Below the pieces are notes generated by a model. The model was given only the letters and a program-made list of their open reading frames with translations. It searched no databases and was not told where the DNA came from. Below, piece by piece: positions 44,193 through 54,487 of a DNA stretch of 64,000 bases. Source of the stretch: Rhodeus uyekii (lineage: Eukaryota; Chordata; Actinopteri; Cypriniformes; Acheilognathidae). Position 1 is the stretch's first letter. Each line of letters starts with the position of its first letter. Both the position numbers and the translations under genes were made by a program. Where the stretch lies: contig JAWRVZ010000136.1 in the NCBI GenBank assembly GCA_037043235.1, positions 1,798,001 through 1,862,000 of the forward strand, given 5' to 3'.

Positions 44193-46127
44193 CATATTTC
44201 CAGTGAAATTTGAAACTTTTTTAAAAAGTACTTAACACATTTAAATAGCTTCAATTGTAGTTACCCTTTTTTATTAGCGTGTAGTGTGACAAATTCATTT
44301 TTTTAAATGGTTTAACTGCTTTACACAAGGAGTAGCTGTGGAAGCTACGGTTCAAAGTAGCTTCTACTGTGAAACTACACTGTTTCAGTTGGTTTGTGGT
44401 GTCTGGCTTTGATTGTCATCAGTGACAAACTCTGTGCGAGTCGTTCTCTATTTCTATCCCACATTCAAACAATGGCACTTTGATAAAGAGCAGTCACTCA
44501 CTGAATTTAACTTTGAGTGAAGCCAAAATGCACTGTGCACAAATGCACAAATGCACTGTGGTGACAATTAGCCACGCATCTCACATGAGGAAATCCGAAG
44601 GGCTAAACTTAGAGTCATCTCAAATCTTAATGGGCATGACCTTGAAGCAGAAAGCTCTCTCGGGGCATTTACAGTAAGTTAAAGCCAACATTATTACAGA
44701 AACACATAAAGTGATTCCACCATGAGACTTTTTTGCTCACAAGCCACTGTGGCTAGTGGTTATCCAAAGTTACAAAGTTTCACTTGCCACAATTTTGACA
44801 TTGATATCATGGGGAAAAACTGCCATATAGATATTTTTATGCTATCTCATAATTTGGCAGTGGGTATATTAGGATTCTGTCACTTTAAGACCTGACAAAC
44901 GGATCCATTATACTGTTACACATTTTTTGCTTCAATTGTGTGTTTTTTTGCATTCACTTAAAATATAACTGACTGTGTTCGCATGAAATCTCACAAAGAA
45001 CGGTATTTTGATATTATTTTGTTTGTATTTCATTGTTTAAGTAGAATAAGCAGCAAAAAAGAACCGAGGCGGGTTTACATGTGTACACTTTGAATGTGAG
45101 CACAAAATCTTTGGGAATAAAAAAAATTATGTGCAATATGTGCATCCCAAAGCTCAAACCCTGTAACATCCGGAGCACATAAAACATGTGAGTGAGGGGA
45201 GGCAAGTTTGTGTGTCAGCTCGCTGTCGGAGAGATGAGAGAGTGAGAAAGAGCAGCTGGTATTGTGTATCTATTCTGCAGAAGATTACTATTGGAAGCAT
45301 TTCAGATTTTTCAGTATCAATATGTTTCAAAACATCTATATTTTTGACAACACTACATTGCACGTAGTTCATTATTTCAGATGCATTTTTAAAAGAATAC
45401 AATTGTAATGATGTATATAATATATATACAATTCAACCTACCAAAGTGGCTAGCAGGAGTGACTTAGTTACACATCACTGTTCTACCTGCATTTGGTGGT
45501 TTGGCGGGTTCTAATGTCAAGCCCTGCATAGAAGACCACAGTATGAAAAAACGATGTGAAGGGCACTGTGGAATTGTGGGTTGGGGAAAAGAGAGTGTAA
45601 TGACTAGGTCCAGTGCGTTGTGACATGAAAAACAGGCCTTGACAGATCAGGGGAGGTTCTGCTTTGTTGTAGGGTTGCAGCAAAGGGTTACAGGAAAGAA
45701 AAAGCACAATATAGTAGAAGGATCAAAACTAGAGCAGCACAGCAAAGTCACGCAAGTCAAGACAACCTCACTAGACTGATCAAACATCCTTCCTCCCTTA
45801 CAACCATGTGGACAGTCTGAACCCCAGAAGCAGACAGTAATTAAAGCAGTGTTGGAAAGCCCAGAAGGCTCACAGGAGAACAGTGTTTCTATGTTTTTTG
45901 AAAGGGAAAAAGGAGAGCCGATATAACAGTCTTATTGTTCACATGAATAAGTCTGCTACTTGGCTGTCAGCTGCTGTTTTGAACACATGTGCTGAGCTCA
46001 TGAAAATGGTGCAACGTTCCCCTCTGGAAAAAAAAAAAGTTTATGAAATGTTTCAGATATCTGGTGAAACACCAAAACACGATTGTACAAAGTATCTGTC
46101 ATCTGTTACTTTGGTAGGTTGATGTTA
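44193..46127. other. Unannotated stretch
   Basis: Frames at 45154-45402 and 45483-45707 (minus) have no recognisable content. An A10 tract lies near 46028. No element ends seen. Confidence 0.5.
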
Positions 46128-46360
46128 AAAGGATATTTCAATCAAACAACAAAATCCCTCATGTTCTGCAGAACACAAAGTATATACTGAAGAATGCTTC
46201 AATTGTTTTTATTCTTATAACGAATGTCAGTGGGGTCCAAGACAAAACTTGATTCCATTGACTTTCAGTGCATGGACAGAGCCCTTTTTCAAAAAAGGGC
46301 TCCAGCGATGAAAGAAAGTCATACAGGTTTGAAACGACATGAGAATGAAAAAAATTAACT
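46128..46360. repeat. Dispersed fish repeat (GTTCACC-type), copy 3
   Basis: Words AAAAGGATATTTCAATCAAA, TGTTCTGCAGAACACAAAG, TCCATTGACTTTCAGTGCAT and GGTTTGAAACGACATGAGAA appear in the order of a widespread fish DNA repeat also seen at 18640 and 20077. Degenerate. Confidence 0.65.
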
Positions 46361-46880
46361 AATCTCATTGCTGTGGAATTGCTATGGATGTTCTAGATGG
46401 CTGATAGGGAATTACAAAATGGTTGCTAGGTGGCGGGATTTGGTCCGCCCCCAAAAAAAGTCAACTCTCAAGTCTGTCATATTTTGGTCTCTAGATATGG
46501 CTTAAGTGCTTCCTTTAATGTGAATCTATGTGATTTTTGATCATTTTTATGATATGCAAGGTGAAAACCTTAAAGGTGCTTTCAATAGTTTTGGTGCTCA
46601 TTTAAATAAAAATGTATAAATTAAGAAATAAAATGTACTTTGTTATAATTTACCTGAATAGTGTAAATCAAATGAGATGAAAAACAAACAAACACAAAAA
46701 TATATATTTTTATTTTCCCATGGGTCATATCATAAACTGTTGTAGACAATCATTGACTGCTGCTTTTGTTGACAGTTTTGAAGTAGTGCTGTTTGTTTGT
46801 TGAAAATGGAGACAATAAGATAGTTGTTGTTGGCAATCAGACAATGGAGCACACTTTTTATCATATTCTACCAGAAATTA
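46361..46880. other. No feature recognised
   Basis: AT-rich spacer. No frame or repeat end supported. Confidence 0.5.
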
Positions 46881-47729
46881 CAGTGGAGTTCACTTATCTC
46901 GACTCATGGTTAACTCGCCAATCCTATTATGTTGACGTTTTTGAAGTGGAACCGCCAAAGTCCCTATTTGTCTTAGCATTTTCTTTTCTGTAATGTTGAT
47001 TCCTTAATGTCGCCGAACACTAATATCTCGAGCACAAAAGAGGGACAATTTCGCCACTTCACATGGTTATCTCGTGTCTCATGAGCGTACCTAGTTCACT
47101 GCGCATGCGCTGAGTTTGCGTTGCACGTCGCTTTGTCAGTGACGCTTCTCTCTCAGCGCCGCGCACGTCGCTCTGTCAGTGACGCTTCTCTCTGAAGTGA
47201 AGGCACATATCGCTCTTACATGCTGAGCAGAGTGCGTGTCAGAACAAAAGCAGGTGTGTGTGTATTCATCTAAGCCTACTTTGTTTTGACGCGCACTCTG
47301 CTCAGCGCCACTGCGGATTGAAGAACCCGGTTGTTAAAAGACAGGACAAAACCGAATTTGTTGAGAAAGCACATTAGACAGGCAGAACGCAAGAAAGTAT
47401 TTAATCTAGTACAGTGTGATGGCCTCACGAATATGCTATGACTGTTTGCGCTGTGAACAAAATTGTGTTTCCAATGTTGGAGAATATAATTAAAGGTTTG
47501 TATCGAGAATCGAAGGTGTTTTTTATTGTATACTGGTAAATCTCTGCTGTTAGTTGGTGCACATATGCCTTTTGTTGTTAGCAAACATATACAGTGTATG
47601 TACATTTTGATAGCATGCCGATCGCTTCATCAAATAAATTGCCATATTGGCTATTGGTTAGCTCAATAATCGGTTATCTCGATGCTTTTTTGCAACCCCC
47701 GAGGCCGTCGACATAACCGTATTCCACTG
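46881..47729 (-). mobile_element. TA-flanked element, pogo/Tigger-like ends (copy 2)
   Basis: Ends CAGTGGAGTTCACTTATC and AACCGTATTCCACTG, flanked by TA at 46879-46880 and 47730-47731. Inverse orientation to the copy at 17472-18609 and shorter, since it lacks the hAT and poly-T insertion. The minus-strand frame 47276-47605 repeats the words HSANSHSIFV, TFLRSACLMCFLNKF and SFNNRV of copy 1. It contains a private tandem duplication of about 40 bp (GTCAGTGACGCTTCTCTCT at about 47136 and 47176). Confidence 0.7.
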
Positions 47730-48295
47730 TAGTTAGAGGAGTAATATTGTGACGTGTACATTCCCAGAAGAAAACGCAAGGGTACAAGGCATGTCATGGA
47801 GTTCAGAAATAGTGCAAATGATATAGAGAAGTCCGAAAAGAAATCCGAAAAGTTCATGTTTTATGTGTTTTAGTTTTCAACAGTCATTACTTGTTTAAAA
47901 TAGCTTTAAGCTGCAGGACTCTACAGTTTCATTCCAGCCCAAGGGTCATGGTAAACCTATATTGATCCAAGACTGAGATGTTTACCTTCTGGCTGGGTCC
48001 CACTTTTACAGCTTACCTCACGTTAGAGGAATGACTGCATTTTCCTTTCTGAATAATGTGGATTGTGTGTGTGTGCGCAAGTTTGTCTGGAAACAGCACA
48101 TGCTGGGATGAAAATGAGCTGTATTGTGGCCGACAGGGCTGGGGGCCGTGTAATACAGATCGGCGTGGTGTTGTGGCCTCCTGCAGGGGCTGATGGGAGG
48201 AAACAGCTGTAAGAGCCAGAGGGAAAGAGAGAGGCATACCAATACTCAGCGCTTCCTGGAGAACAGCATGCTTGCTCCAAAACAATACTCCCCTA
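47730..48295. other. No feature recognised
   Basis: Three overlapping minus frames at 48013-48285 shadow one another, and none has a recognisable domain. Confidence 0.5.
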
Positions 48296-48725
48296 CCTAT
48301 CCTTTCCTTTTCAGTACACCTCTTCTCTTCTACTTGCAGTTTCCTGTCTCTTCTCTATTCAATTCGTCGCACCTCATTTTGTTCTTTCTTACCTCACGTT
48401 GTCTTTTCTCATTTTTTCTCATCTCATCTTAATTTATCTAATCTCTTCTCAGTTTGCCTGCTCTCTTCTTGCATCATTTCACTTTGTCTCTTCTCAATTT
48501 ATTTAATCTCTAATCTTATTTCAGTCATACTGTTATTTGTCTTATCTTTCCTCATCTGATTTTGTGTCATTCCACATTATCTTTACTCTTCTCAGTTTGT
48601 CTCAAAACATTTAATGTCTTCTTTCCTCTCAGTTTGTCTTTCTCATCTTATTTCTCTTCTCTTCTAGAATTGCCTCATCTAATCTAAATTTGCCTCTCTT
48701 ATTTCATAATCCCATCTGCCCCATC
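48296..48725 (+). repeat. Pyrimidine-rich degenerate repeat, left half
   Basis: Words such as TCTCATCT, CTTCTCAGTTTG and TTTGTCTCTTCTCA recur irregularly. The same kind of sequence resumes at about 56030, so the DNA between is an insertion into this tract. Confidence 0.75.
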
Positions 48726-48832
48726 TGGCCACTAGCGGGAGCTCTCACACATATACTGACACGCACACACTACATTTCCCATGATGCCGTTCATTGGACT
48801 GATTATCGCACCAGCTGCGAACCATCACACAA
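48726..48832 (+). repeat. Older host repeat, left part
   Basis: GGCCACTAGCGGGAGCTC, CATTTCCCATGATGCCG and ATTATCGCACCAGCTGCG are words I recognise from a common fish repeat whose next part contains TATAAAAGACTCTGTC. That next part appears at 55028, so the 6.2-kb composite interrupts it here. Confidence 0.55.
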
Positions 48833-48949
48833 TTCACGAGTTCACACTTACGAATGATTCAGGAGCAATGAATGGTAAGCGTATTTGGCGAGCTGTCCGA
48901 GGAGAGGGCTCCGAGCTCGGTGTTAGCCCGAACCTGGAGCACTCCCCCC
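48833..48949 (+). repeat. Direct repeat A, first copy (117 bp)
   Basis: Identical at every base to 49161-49277. Contains AATGAATGGTAAGCG, which would fit a splice donor. Confidence 0.95.
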
Positions 48950-49005
48950 GTATCCTGACTTTGATAGGAACAATTAAGTGTGAGGAGTTGGGGTGGTGGA
49001 GGGAT

Positions 49006-49160
49006 GCCGAAAAATGTCAAAGAGCTGTAGGTGAGTCAAACGTGTCTATATATACGTACTTCCTCTCCTGCTGATAGGATGAGGAGTAATTGCTGATGAC
49101 GTGTTGATTGTATTAATCATTTGAACGTGCTCCTCCCGAACTTTGTTAATAAAACATCAT
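49006..49160 (+). repeat. Direct repeat L, first copy (155 bp)
   Basis: Identical at every base to 54870-55024. Contains GTAGGTGAGT (splice-donor-like), TATATATA (49047-49054) and AATAAA (49148-49153). Confidence 0.95.
49047..49054 (+). promoter_or_regulatory. TATA-like box in repeat L
   Basis: TATATATA followed by a C/T-rich initiator-like stretch (ACTTCCTCTCC). If used, transcription would enter repeat A and the arrays to the right. The same box lies in the right copy of L at 54911-54918. Function is inferred. Confidence 0.4.
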
Positions 49161-49277
49161 TTCACGAGTTCACACTTACGAATGATTCAGGAGCAATGAA
49201 TGGTAAGCGTATTTGGCGAGCTGTCCGAGGAGAGGGCTCCGAGCTCGGTGTTAGCCCGAACCTGGAGCACTCCCCCC
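49161..49277 (+). repeat. Direct repeat A, second copy (117 bp)
   Basis: Exact copy of 48833-48949. It begins directly after the first L copy, with no spacer. Confidence 0.95.
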
Positions 49278-49500
49278 AAAAATTGCAACCTAGTCGGACA
49301 GCCGCTGAAGATTTTGATGACCCCCCAAAGAATTGCAAGGTTACAGCTGGGGGGGTAGATTGTGAGTTCGGGAGGGCAGATGAATGTTGCTGTAGAGGGC
49401 TTGAGGTGTGTAGGGGATGATATGGCTTTAGCATTGGGTATGTGTTTGTTGTTCAATTTGTTGCCAGAAAGAGAATTGGGTGTAATTTGTTTCTGGGAGT

Positions 49501-50718
49501 ATGAGGGGTACCTCTGAAACTACTCCCCTGGCTGCCATAGGAGAAGGGAGGTATGAAGCCACCGCGGTAGGGGAAACCCCCGTGGTCGCTGCGGGAGGCA
49601 GGAGGTACATCGCCGCTGCGACAGTGGAAACCCCTCGGGGCCGCTGCGGGAGGCAGGGGGTACATCGCCGCCGTGACGGTGGAAACCCCTCGGGGCCGCT
49701 GTGGGAGCAGGAGGCACGTCGCTGCCGTAGCAGTGGAAACCCCACGGGGCTCTCACAGCAGCAGGAGGCACGTCAGCGTCTTAGCAGGGGAAACCCCTCT
49801 GGCCCCCGCAGTAGCAGGAGGCACATCGCTGTTGCAGCAGGGGAAACCCCTCGGGGCCGCTGCGGGACCAAGGTGGTGCGTCGCTGCCGCGGTGGTGGAA
49901 ACCCCCGTGGTCGCTGCGGGAGGCATATCGCTGCCGTGGCAGTGGAAACCCCTCGGGGCTGTCGCGGGAGCAGGGGGCACTTTGCCGCTGCGATGGTGGA
50001 AACCCCTCAGGGCCGCTGTGGGAGCAGGAGGAGGCACGTCGCTGCGGAGACGGTGGAAACCCCTCGGGGCTGCTGCAGGAGCAGGAGGCACGTCGCCGCT
50101 GTAACGGTGGAAGCCCCTCGGGGCCGCTGTGGGAGCAGGGGGCACGTCGCCGCCGTGACGGTGGAAACCCCTCGGGGCTGCAGCAGGAGCAGGAGGCACG
50201 TCGCCACTGTGACGGTGGAAACCCCTCGGGGCCGCTGTGGGAGCAGGAGGCACGTCACTACCGTAGCAGTGGAAACCCCTCGGGGCCCCCACAGCAGCAG
50301 GAGGCACGTCAACGTCACAGCAGGGGAAACCCCTCTGGGCCCCTGCAGCGGCAGGAGGTACGTCAGCGTCGTAGCAGGGGAAAGCCCCTCTGAGCCCTTT
50401 CAGCGGCAGGAGGCACGTCAACGTCGTAGCAGGGGAAACCCCTCTGGGCCCCTGCAGCGGCAGGAGGCACGTCAGCGTCATAGCAGGGGAAAGCCCCTCT
50501 GGGCCTTTGAAGCGGCAGGAGGCACGTCAGCGTCGCAGCAGGAGAAAACCCCTCGGGGCCCCGGCGACAGCAGGAGGCACGTCGCCACCACTGCAGCGAA
50601 AAACCCCTCCGCCGCAGGACCAAAGAGGTACGTCGCTGCTGTGGTGGTGGAACTGATTGAAAGAATGGCTCCCTTGGGAGTAAGAAAGCACATCGATCCT
50701 GTGGCAGTGGAAAATTAG
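49501..50718 (+). CDS. Open frame of 18-residue repeats, doubtful protein
   Basis: 405 codons without a stop, spanning the 54-bp array. The repeated text is of the type VETPRGRCGSRRHVAAVT, 18 residues per unit and rich in R, G, V and T. Because the period is a multiple of three, one frame stays open automatically. Long open frames also exist on the opposite strand (49753-50481), so openness alone is weak evidence. No signal peptide, membrane segment or known domain is visible, and the start codon has no special support. It could be a repetitive element protein or simply a by-product of the array. Confidence 0.25.
   Translation: MRGTSETTPLAAIGEGRYEATAVGETPVVAAGGRRYIAAATVETPRGRCGRQGVHRRRDGGNPSGPLWEQEARRCRSSGNPTGLSQQQEARQRLSRGNPSGPRSSRRHIAVAAGETPRGRCGTKVVRRCRGGGNPRGRCGRHIAAVAVETPRGCRGSRGHFAAAMVETPQGRCGSRRRHVAAETVETPRGCCRSRRHVAAVTVEAPRGRCGSRGHVAAVTVETPRGCSRSRRHVATVTVETPRGRCGSRRHVTTVAVETPRGPHSSRRHVNVTAGETPLGPCSGRRYVSVVAGESPSEPFQRQEARQRRSRGNPSGPLQRQEARQRHSRGKPLWAFEAAGGTSASQQEKTPRGPGDSRRHVATTAAKNPSAAGPKRYVAAVVVELIERMAPLGVRKHIDPVAVEN
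49560..50640 (+). repeat. GC-rich 54-bp tandem array
   Basis: About 20 units of the type GTGGAAACCCCTCGGGGCCG - CTGTGGGAGCAGGAGGCAC - GTCGCCGCCGTGACG, with many variants (some 60 bp). CCCCTCGGGG in each unit is a short inverted repeat. The GCAGTGGAAA word at unit junctions is shared with the neighbouring 46-bp array, suggesting common origin. Confidence 0.9.
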
Positions 50719-52010
50719 AAGCTTGCTCCTGCGGGAGCATCACTGCTGCGGCAGTGGAATTAGAGGCTTGCTCCTGCGGGAGCGTCACTGCTGCGGCAGT
50801 GGAAATTAGAGGCTTGCTCCTGCGGGAGCGTCACTGCTGCGGCAGTGGAATTAGAGGCTTGCTCCTGCGGGAGCGTCACTGCTGCGGCAGTGGAAATTAG
50901 AGGCTTGCTCCTGCGGGAGCGTCACTGCTGCGGCAGTGGAAATTAGAGGCTTGCTCCTGCGGGAGCGTCACTGCTGCGGCAGTGGAAATTAGAGGCTTGC
51001 TCCTGCGGGAGCGTCACTGCTGCGGCAGTGGAAATTAGAGGCTTGCTCCTGCGGGAGCGTCACTGCTGCGGCAGTGGAAATTAGAGGCTTGCTCCTGCGG
51101 GAGCGTCACTGCTGCGGCAGTGGAAATTAGAGGCTTGCTCCTGCGGGAGCGTCACTGCTGCGGCAGTGGAAATTAGAGGCTTGCTCCTGCGGGAGCGTCA
51201 CTGCTGCGGCAGTGGAAATTAGAGGCTTGCTCCTGCGGGAGCGTCACTGCTGCGGCAGTGGAATTAGAAGCTTGCTCCTGCGGGAGCGTCACTGCTGCGG
51301 CAGTGGAAATTAGAAGCTTGCTCCTGCGGGAGCGTCACTGCTGCGGCAGTGGAAATTAGAAGCTTGCTCCTGCGGGAGCGTCACTGCTGCGGCAGTGGAA
51401 ATTAGAGGCTTGCTCCTGCGGGAGCGTCACTGCTGCGGCAGTGGAAATTAGAGGCTTGCTCCTGCGGGAGCGTCACTGCTGCGGCAGTGGAAATTAGAGG
51501 CTTGCTCCTGCGGGAGCGTCACTGCTGCGGCAGTGGAAATTAGAGGCTTGCTCCTGCGGGAGCGTCACTGCTGCGGCAGTGGAAATTAGAGGCTTGCTCC
51601 TGCGGGAGCGTCACTGCTGCGGCAGTGGAGGTTTAGAGAGAGCTGGAAGATAGAGAGAGCTTGCTCCTGCGGGAGCGTCACTGCTGCGGCAGTGGAAGTT
51701 AGAGAGAGCTGGAAGATAGAGAGAGCTTACTCCTGCGGGAGCGTCACTGCTGCGGCAGTGGAAGTTAGAGAGAGCTGGAAGATGGAGAGAGCTTGCTCCT
51801 GCGGGAGCGTCACTGCTGCGGCAGTGGAAGTTAGAGAGAGCTGGAAGATAGAGAGAGCTTGCTCCTGCGGGAGCGTCACTGCTGCGGCAGTGGAAATTAG
51901 AAGCTTGCTCCTGCAGGAGCGTCACTGCTGCGGCAGTGGAAGTTAGAGAGAGCTGGAAGATAGAGAGAGCTTACTCCTGCGGGAGCGTCACTGCTGCGGC
52001 AGTGGGAGTT
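50706..52010 (+). repeat. 46-bp tandem array, two hairpins per unit
   Basis: Roughly 26-28 units. Each carries GCTCCTGCGGGAGC (stem GCTCC/GGAGC, loop TGCG) and CACTGCTGCGGCAGTG (stem CACTGC/GCAGTG, loop TGCG). The first 20 or so units are 46 bp. Later ones (51630-52010) are 66-67 bp with a GAGAGAGCTGGAAGATAGAGA insert. As plus-strand RNA both loops are C(UGCG)G and fit the UNCG tetraloop consensus. The minus-strand loop would be CGCA, which does not. Units are almost identical, so the array is young or homogenised. 46 is not a multiple of three, so it is not coding. Confidence 0.95.
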
Positions 52011-52210
52011 CTGTTCAGTGTTGTAGTCTCTTGAAATTATTTTGGTTACAGACGTCTAAATACACTCAAGAAGTAACAAAATCAATATGTCTTGAAATTA
52101 TTTGGTTACAGACGTCTAAATACACTCAAGAAATAACAAAATCAGTATGGTTGTAAAAGCATAAGAAACCTTTCAATTATGAATTGACAGTTGAATTTAT
52201 ATCATATGCA

Positions 52211-52360
52211 ATTAGAAGCTGGCTCCTGGGGGGAGCGTCACTGCTGCGGCAGTGGAAGTTAGCGAGTGCTTGCTCCTGCGGGAGCGTCACTGCTGCGGCA
52301 GTGAGAGTTAGAGAGAGCTTGCTCCTGCGGGAGCGTCACTGCTGCGGCAATGGAAGCAGT
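52211..52360 (+). repeat. Outlying hairpin units
   Basis: Three further copies of the paired hairpins, one with GGCTCCTGGGGGGAGC and one with GGCAATGG in place of GGCAGTGG. Separated from the main array by a 200-bp spacer containing a 65-bp local duplication (TTACAGACGTCTAAATACAC at about 52046 and 52105). Confidence 0.85.
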
Positions 52361-52749
52361 GGCCATGAAGTTGTAAGTGGGGAGGAGCTGATGCTTAACA
52401 GAAGACCTTGTTTGAATGTGCGGTCTGTTTGGTCTGATGTGGCTCTTGAAAGCTTCTGGAGACCAGCGGCGCAATGCTTGTATTTACTGTTGGGAAAGGC
52501 CTTTGCACGGCCGTGGTTGCTGCACCTATGCGAAAAGGATGGCTGGATGAATGGTCTGTTGGGAATCCGGTTTGGGGTAGCGTAGCTTTAAGAAGTTTGG
52601 AACCGGAATTTGTAATGGGGTGGAATCGTCTATAGAGAGTGGGACGGATGGGAGTTTAGCCTGCGAGTTTCTGAAATGAAAGTAGGCTGAGTGGATGTGA
52701 TGGTGAGTCATGAGCATCTGAGGTAACCAAGCCAGTGTGAACGTGGCTT

Positions 52750-52828
52750 CACTGCTGCGGCAGTGGGAAACTTCCCCCTTTTGCTGACTCCTGCGGGAGT
52801 GTGGGGGAACATCATTGCTGCGGCAATG
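52750..52828 (+). other. Diverged hairpins with compensating base changes
   Basis: Three stems: CACTGCTGCGGCAGTG (52750-52765), ACTCCTGCGGGAGT (52787-52800) and CATTGCTGCGGCAATG (52813-52828). Compared with the array units, the second changes the outer G-C pair of hairpin 1 to A-T, and the third changes an inner C-G pair of hairpin 2 to T-A. In both, pairing is kept and the TGCG loop is unchanged. Between the stems the sequence has diverged freely. Confidence 0.85.
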
Positions 52829-53576
52829 GAGGCGGCAGTGGAATAATTTCCGTTTGAACTGAGCTCATGCGGGAGTGTGGAGGTGCATCACTACAGCGGG
52901 AAAGGAGAACTTCCACTGAACTAATCGCGAGTTGGATGATGGAGATTGTCCATTTCCTCGACTTCTGTTGTCTCTTGTGGCGGTGAAAGCCATTTCTGGG
53001 GAGACTGATTTGATCGAATGTAACTCCTGAAGCTTCCGATGACCTGCGGCCCAGTGCTTGGATCTGCAGGTTTTGGGACGCGGCATGTGGTGGGGTGATT
53101 TAAGTCTTCTGTGAAGAGTGGGTCGGATGGGAGTTTGGCCTGATCTCTTAAATGAAGGTTGGCAACGAAGGATTGTTGCTGTTGGAGTAAAAGCCTTACG
53201 GTTTGGTCTCTCTTACTTTCGTTGTGCGGCGCTGACGAGTCAGAATATGGACGGATTTGGATTAAGGTTGGATGTGATAGAATCAGAGGAACTGGAATCT
53301 ATATGGCTCGACCATGGCGTTGAGTGGTCGGACGACATTTGGGTAGAATCCTTGGCGGAGAGTAGGGGTACGGATTTCCAACATGATTGATTGTCTGGTG
53401 TCTGAGCTGGTGGGTTGCGTTCTTGATATACCTTTGATGAGCAGAGGATTAGGTTTCGGTAGTGAGAAGTAGATTTCGCCTAGGTAACCCATGGTGAAGC
53501 TGGCTTGGAAGTTCTTGGTGTTATTGGAATGCAATACGAGTCGGTGGTAGTGGGTAGAGACCATGAGGAGCAGACC

Positions 53577-53618
53577 ACATGTGGAGTGGAAAGTCTTGAA
53601 CTTTTCCACTCCACATGT
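53577..53618. other. Perfect 16-bp inverted repeat, 10-base loop
   Basis: ACATGTGGAGTGGAAA at 53577-53592 and its exact complement at 53603-53618. No T-run follows in the manner of a terminator, and no element end is adjacent. Function unknown. Confidence 0.9.
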
Positions 53619-54487
53619 AATCCTCCGAGGGAGTGGTTTGAAGCGAAGCTTGAAGAATGAACGTTTAGCGTCGATAAATATCAACTCTGAGTATTGATGT
53701 ACTGGTTGGGAATAGGTCCACCTCTGGTGGCAGCAGCCTTAACTTCAGTTGGGATTTGCGTTCAACTGTTGTTGGCGACAGAGGTGGTTCTAAGCGGCAG
53801 TGTTTGTGGAATGGCATAGCAGAGAACGGGATGAAAGGAGAATTAGCATGGTGGAGAGAATTAGGTGGGAAAGGCCAGGGGGCGAAGCCACTTGCGGAGG
53901 CAGCCTCACGCTAGGATCGGAAGGCCGGGCTGCAGGCCTAACGTAGGGGAAAGGTTAGGTACGTGCTGCCGTTGCTAACCCTGCACCGCTGGCGGAGGCA
54001 AGTTCGCACTTAAGGGGCGGCGTTTGTCGCTAGGTGCTGGCATGTGAGGTGCAGTGCTGGAAAGCTGCAGTGCTGCTGCGTCTTAACGCTTGGAAATCTG
54101 GATTTGCAAGGGAGAGATATGAAGATTTAAGGAACGTACGTTTGAGACATTTTGAAGGTAGAGTTGATTTGGAGATGGTACAGCTGACTGGAGCGAGACC
54201 TATTCTAGTTAATTTGCTTTGGTCGTCCTCCTTTACTATTGATACGAGTGCTGAGGTGTCGTAGGAAGTTGGGCAAGAAGAAGGTGGATGTCTTGATGGT
54301 GGAGGTGAAGGCAAGCCTCGGCGTCATAGGGTGCGACAACGGAGCGGAAGGGCTGGCGACCGCGTGGTGTTGTTGGAGGGTCGGTTGCAGTGTTTGTTAA
54401 GTGCATGAGCTCCTTTCGACAGTGGGATACGGTGAAGGAACTTGAGAGGAAGAGTTTATCGTGAAACTGGTACATCTCAATCTTGGA

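Larger units (their letters stand above)
48833..49160 (+). mobile_element. Short form of the composite element (328 bp)
   Basis: Consists of repeat A (48833-48949), a 56-bp private segment and repeat L (49006-49160). It begins TTCACGAG and ends AACATCAT, exactly the termini of the adjoining 5.9-kb form. The simplest reading is an internally deleted relative lying head-to-tail with the long form. It carries the TATA-like box and AATAAA but no open frame of note. Confidence 0.6.

Noticed and set aside
49753..50481. 242-codon minus-strand open frame
   Set aside because: It mirrors the 54-bp array on the opposite strand. Openness follows from the triplet period.
50706..52010. CRISPR array
   Set aside because: The period is constant at 46 bp and there is no variable spacer of 30-40 bp between repeats. 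No cas genes are present, and the window is clearly eukaryotic. It is an ordinary tandem array with internal palindromes.
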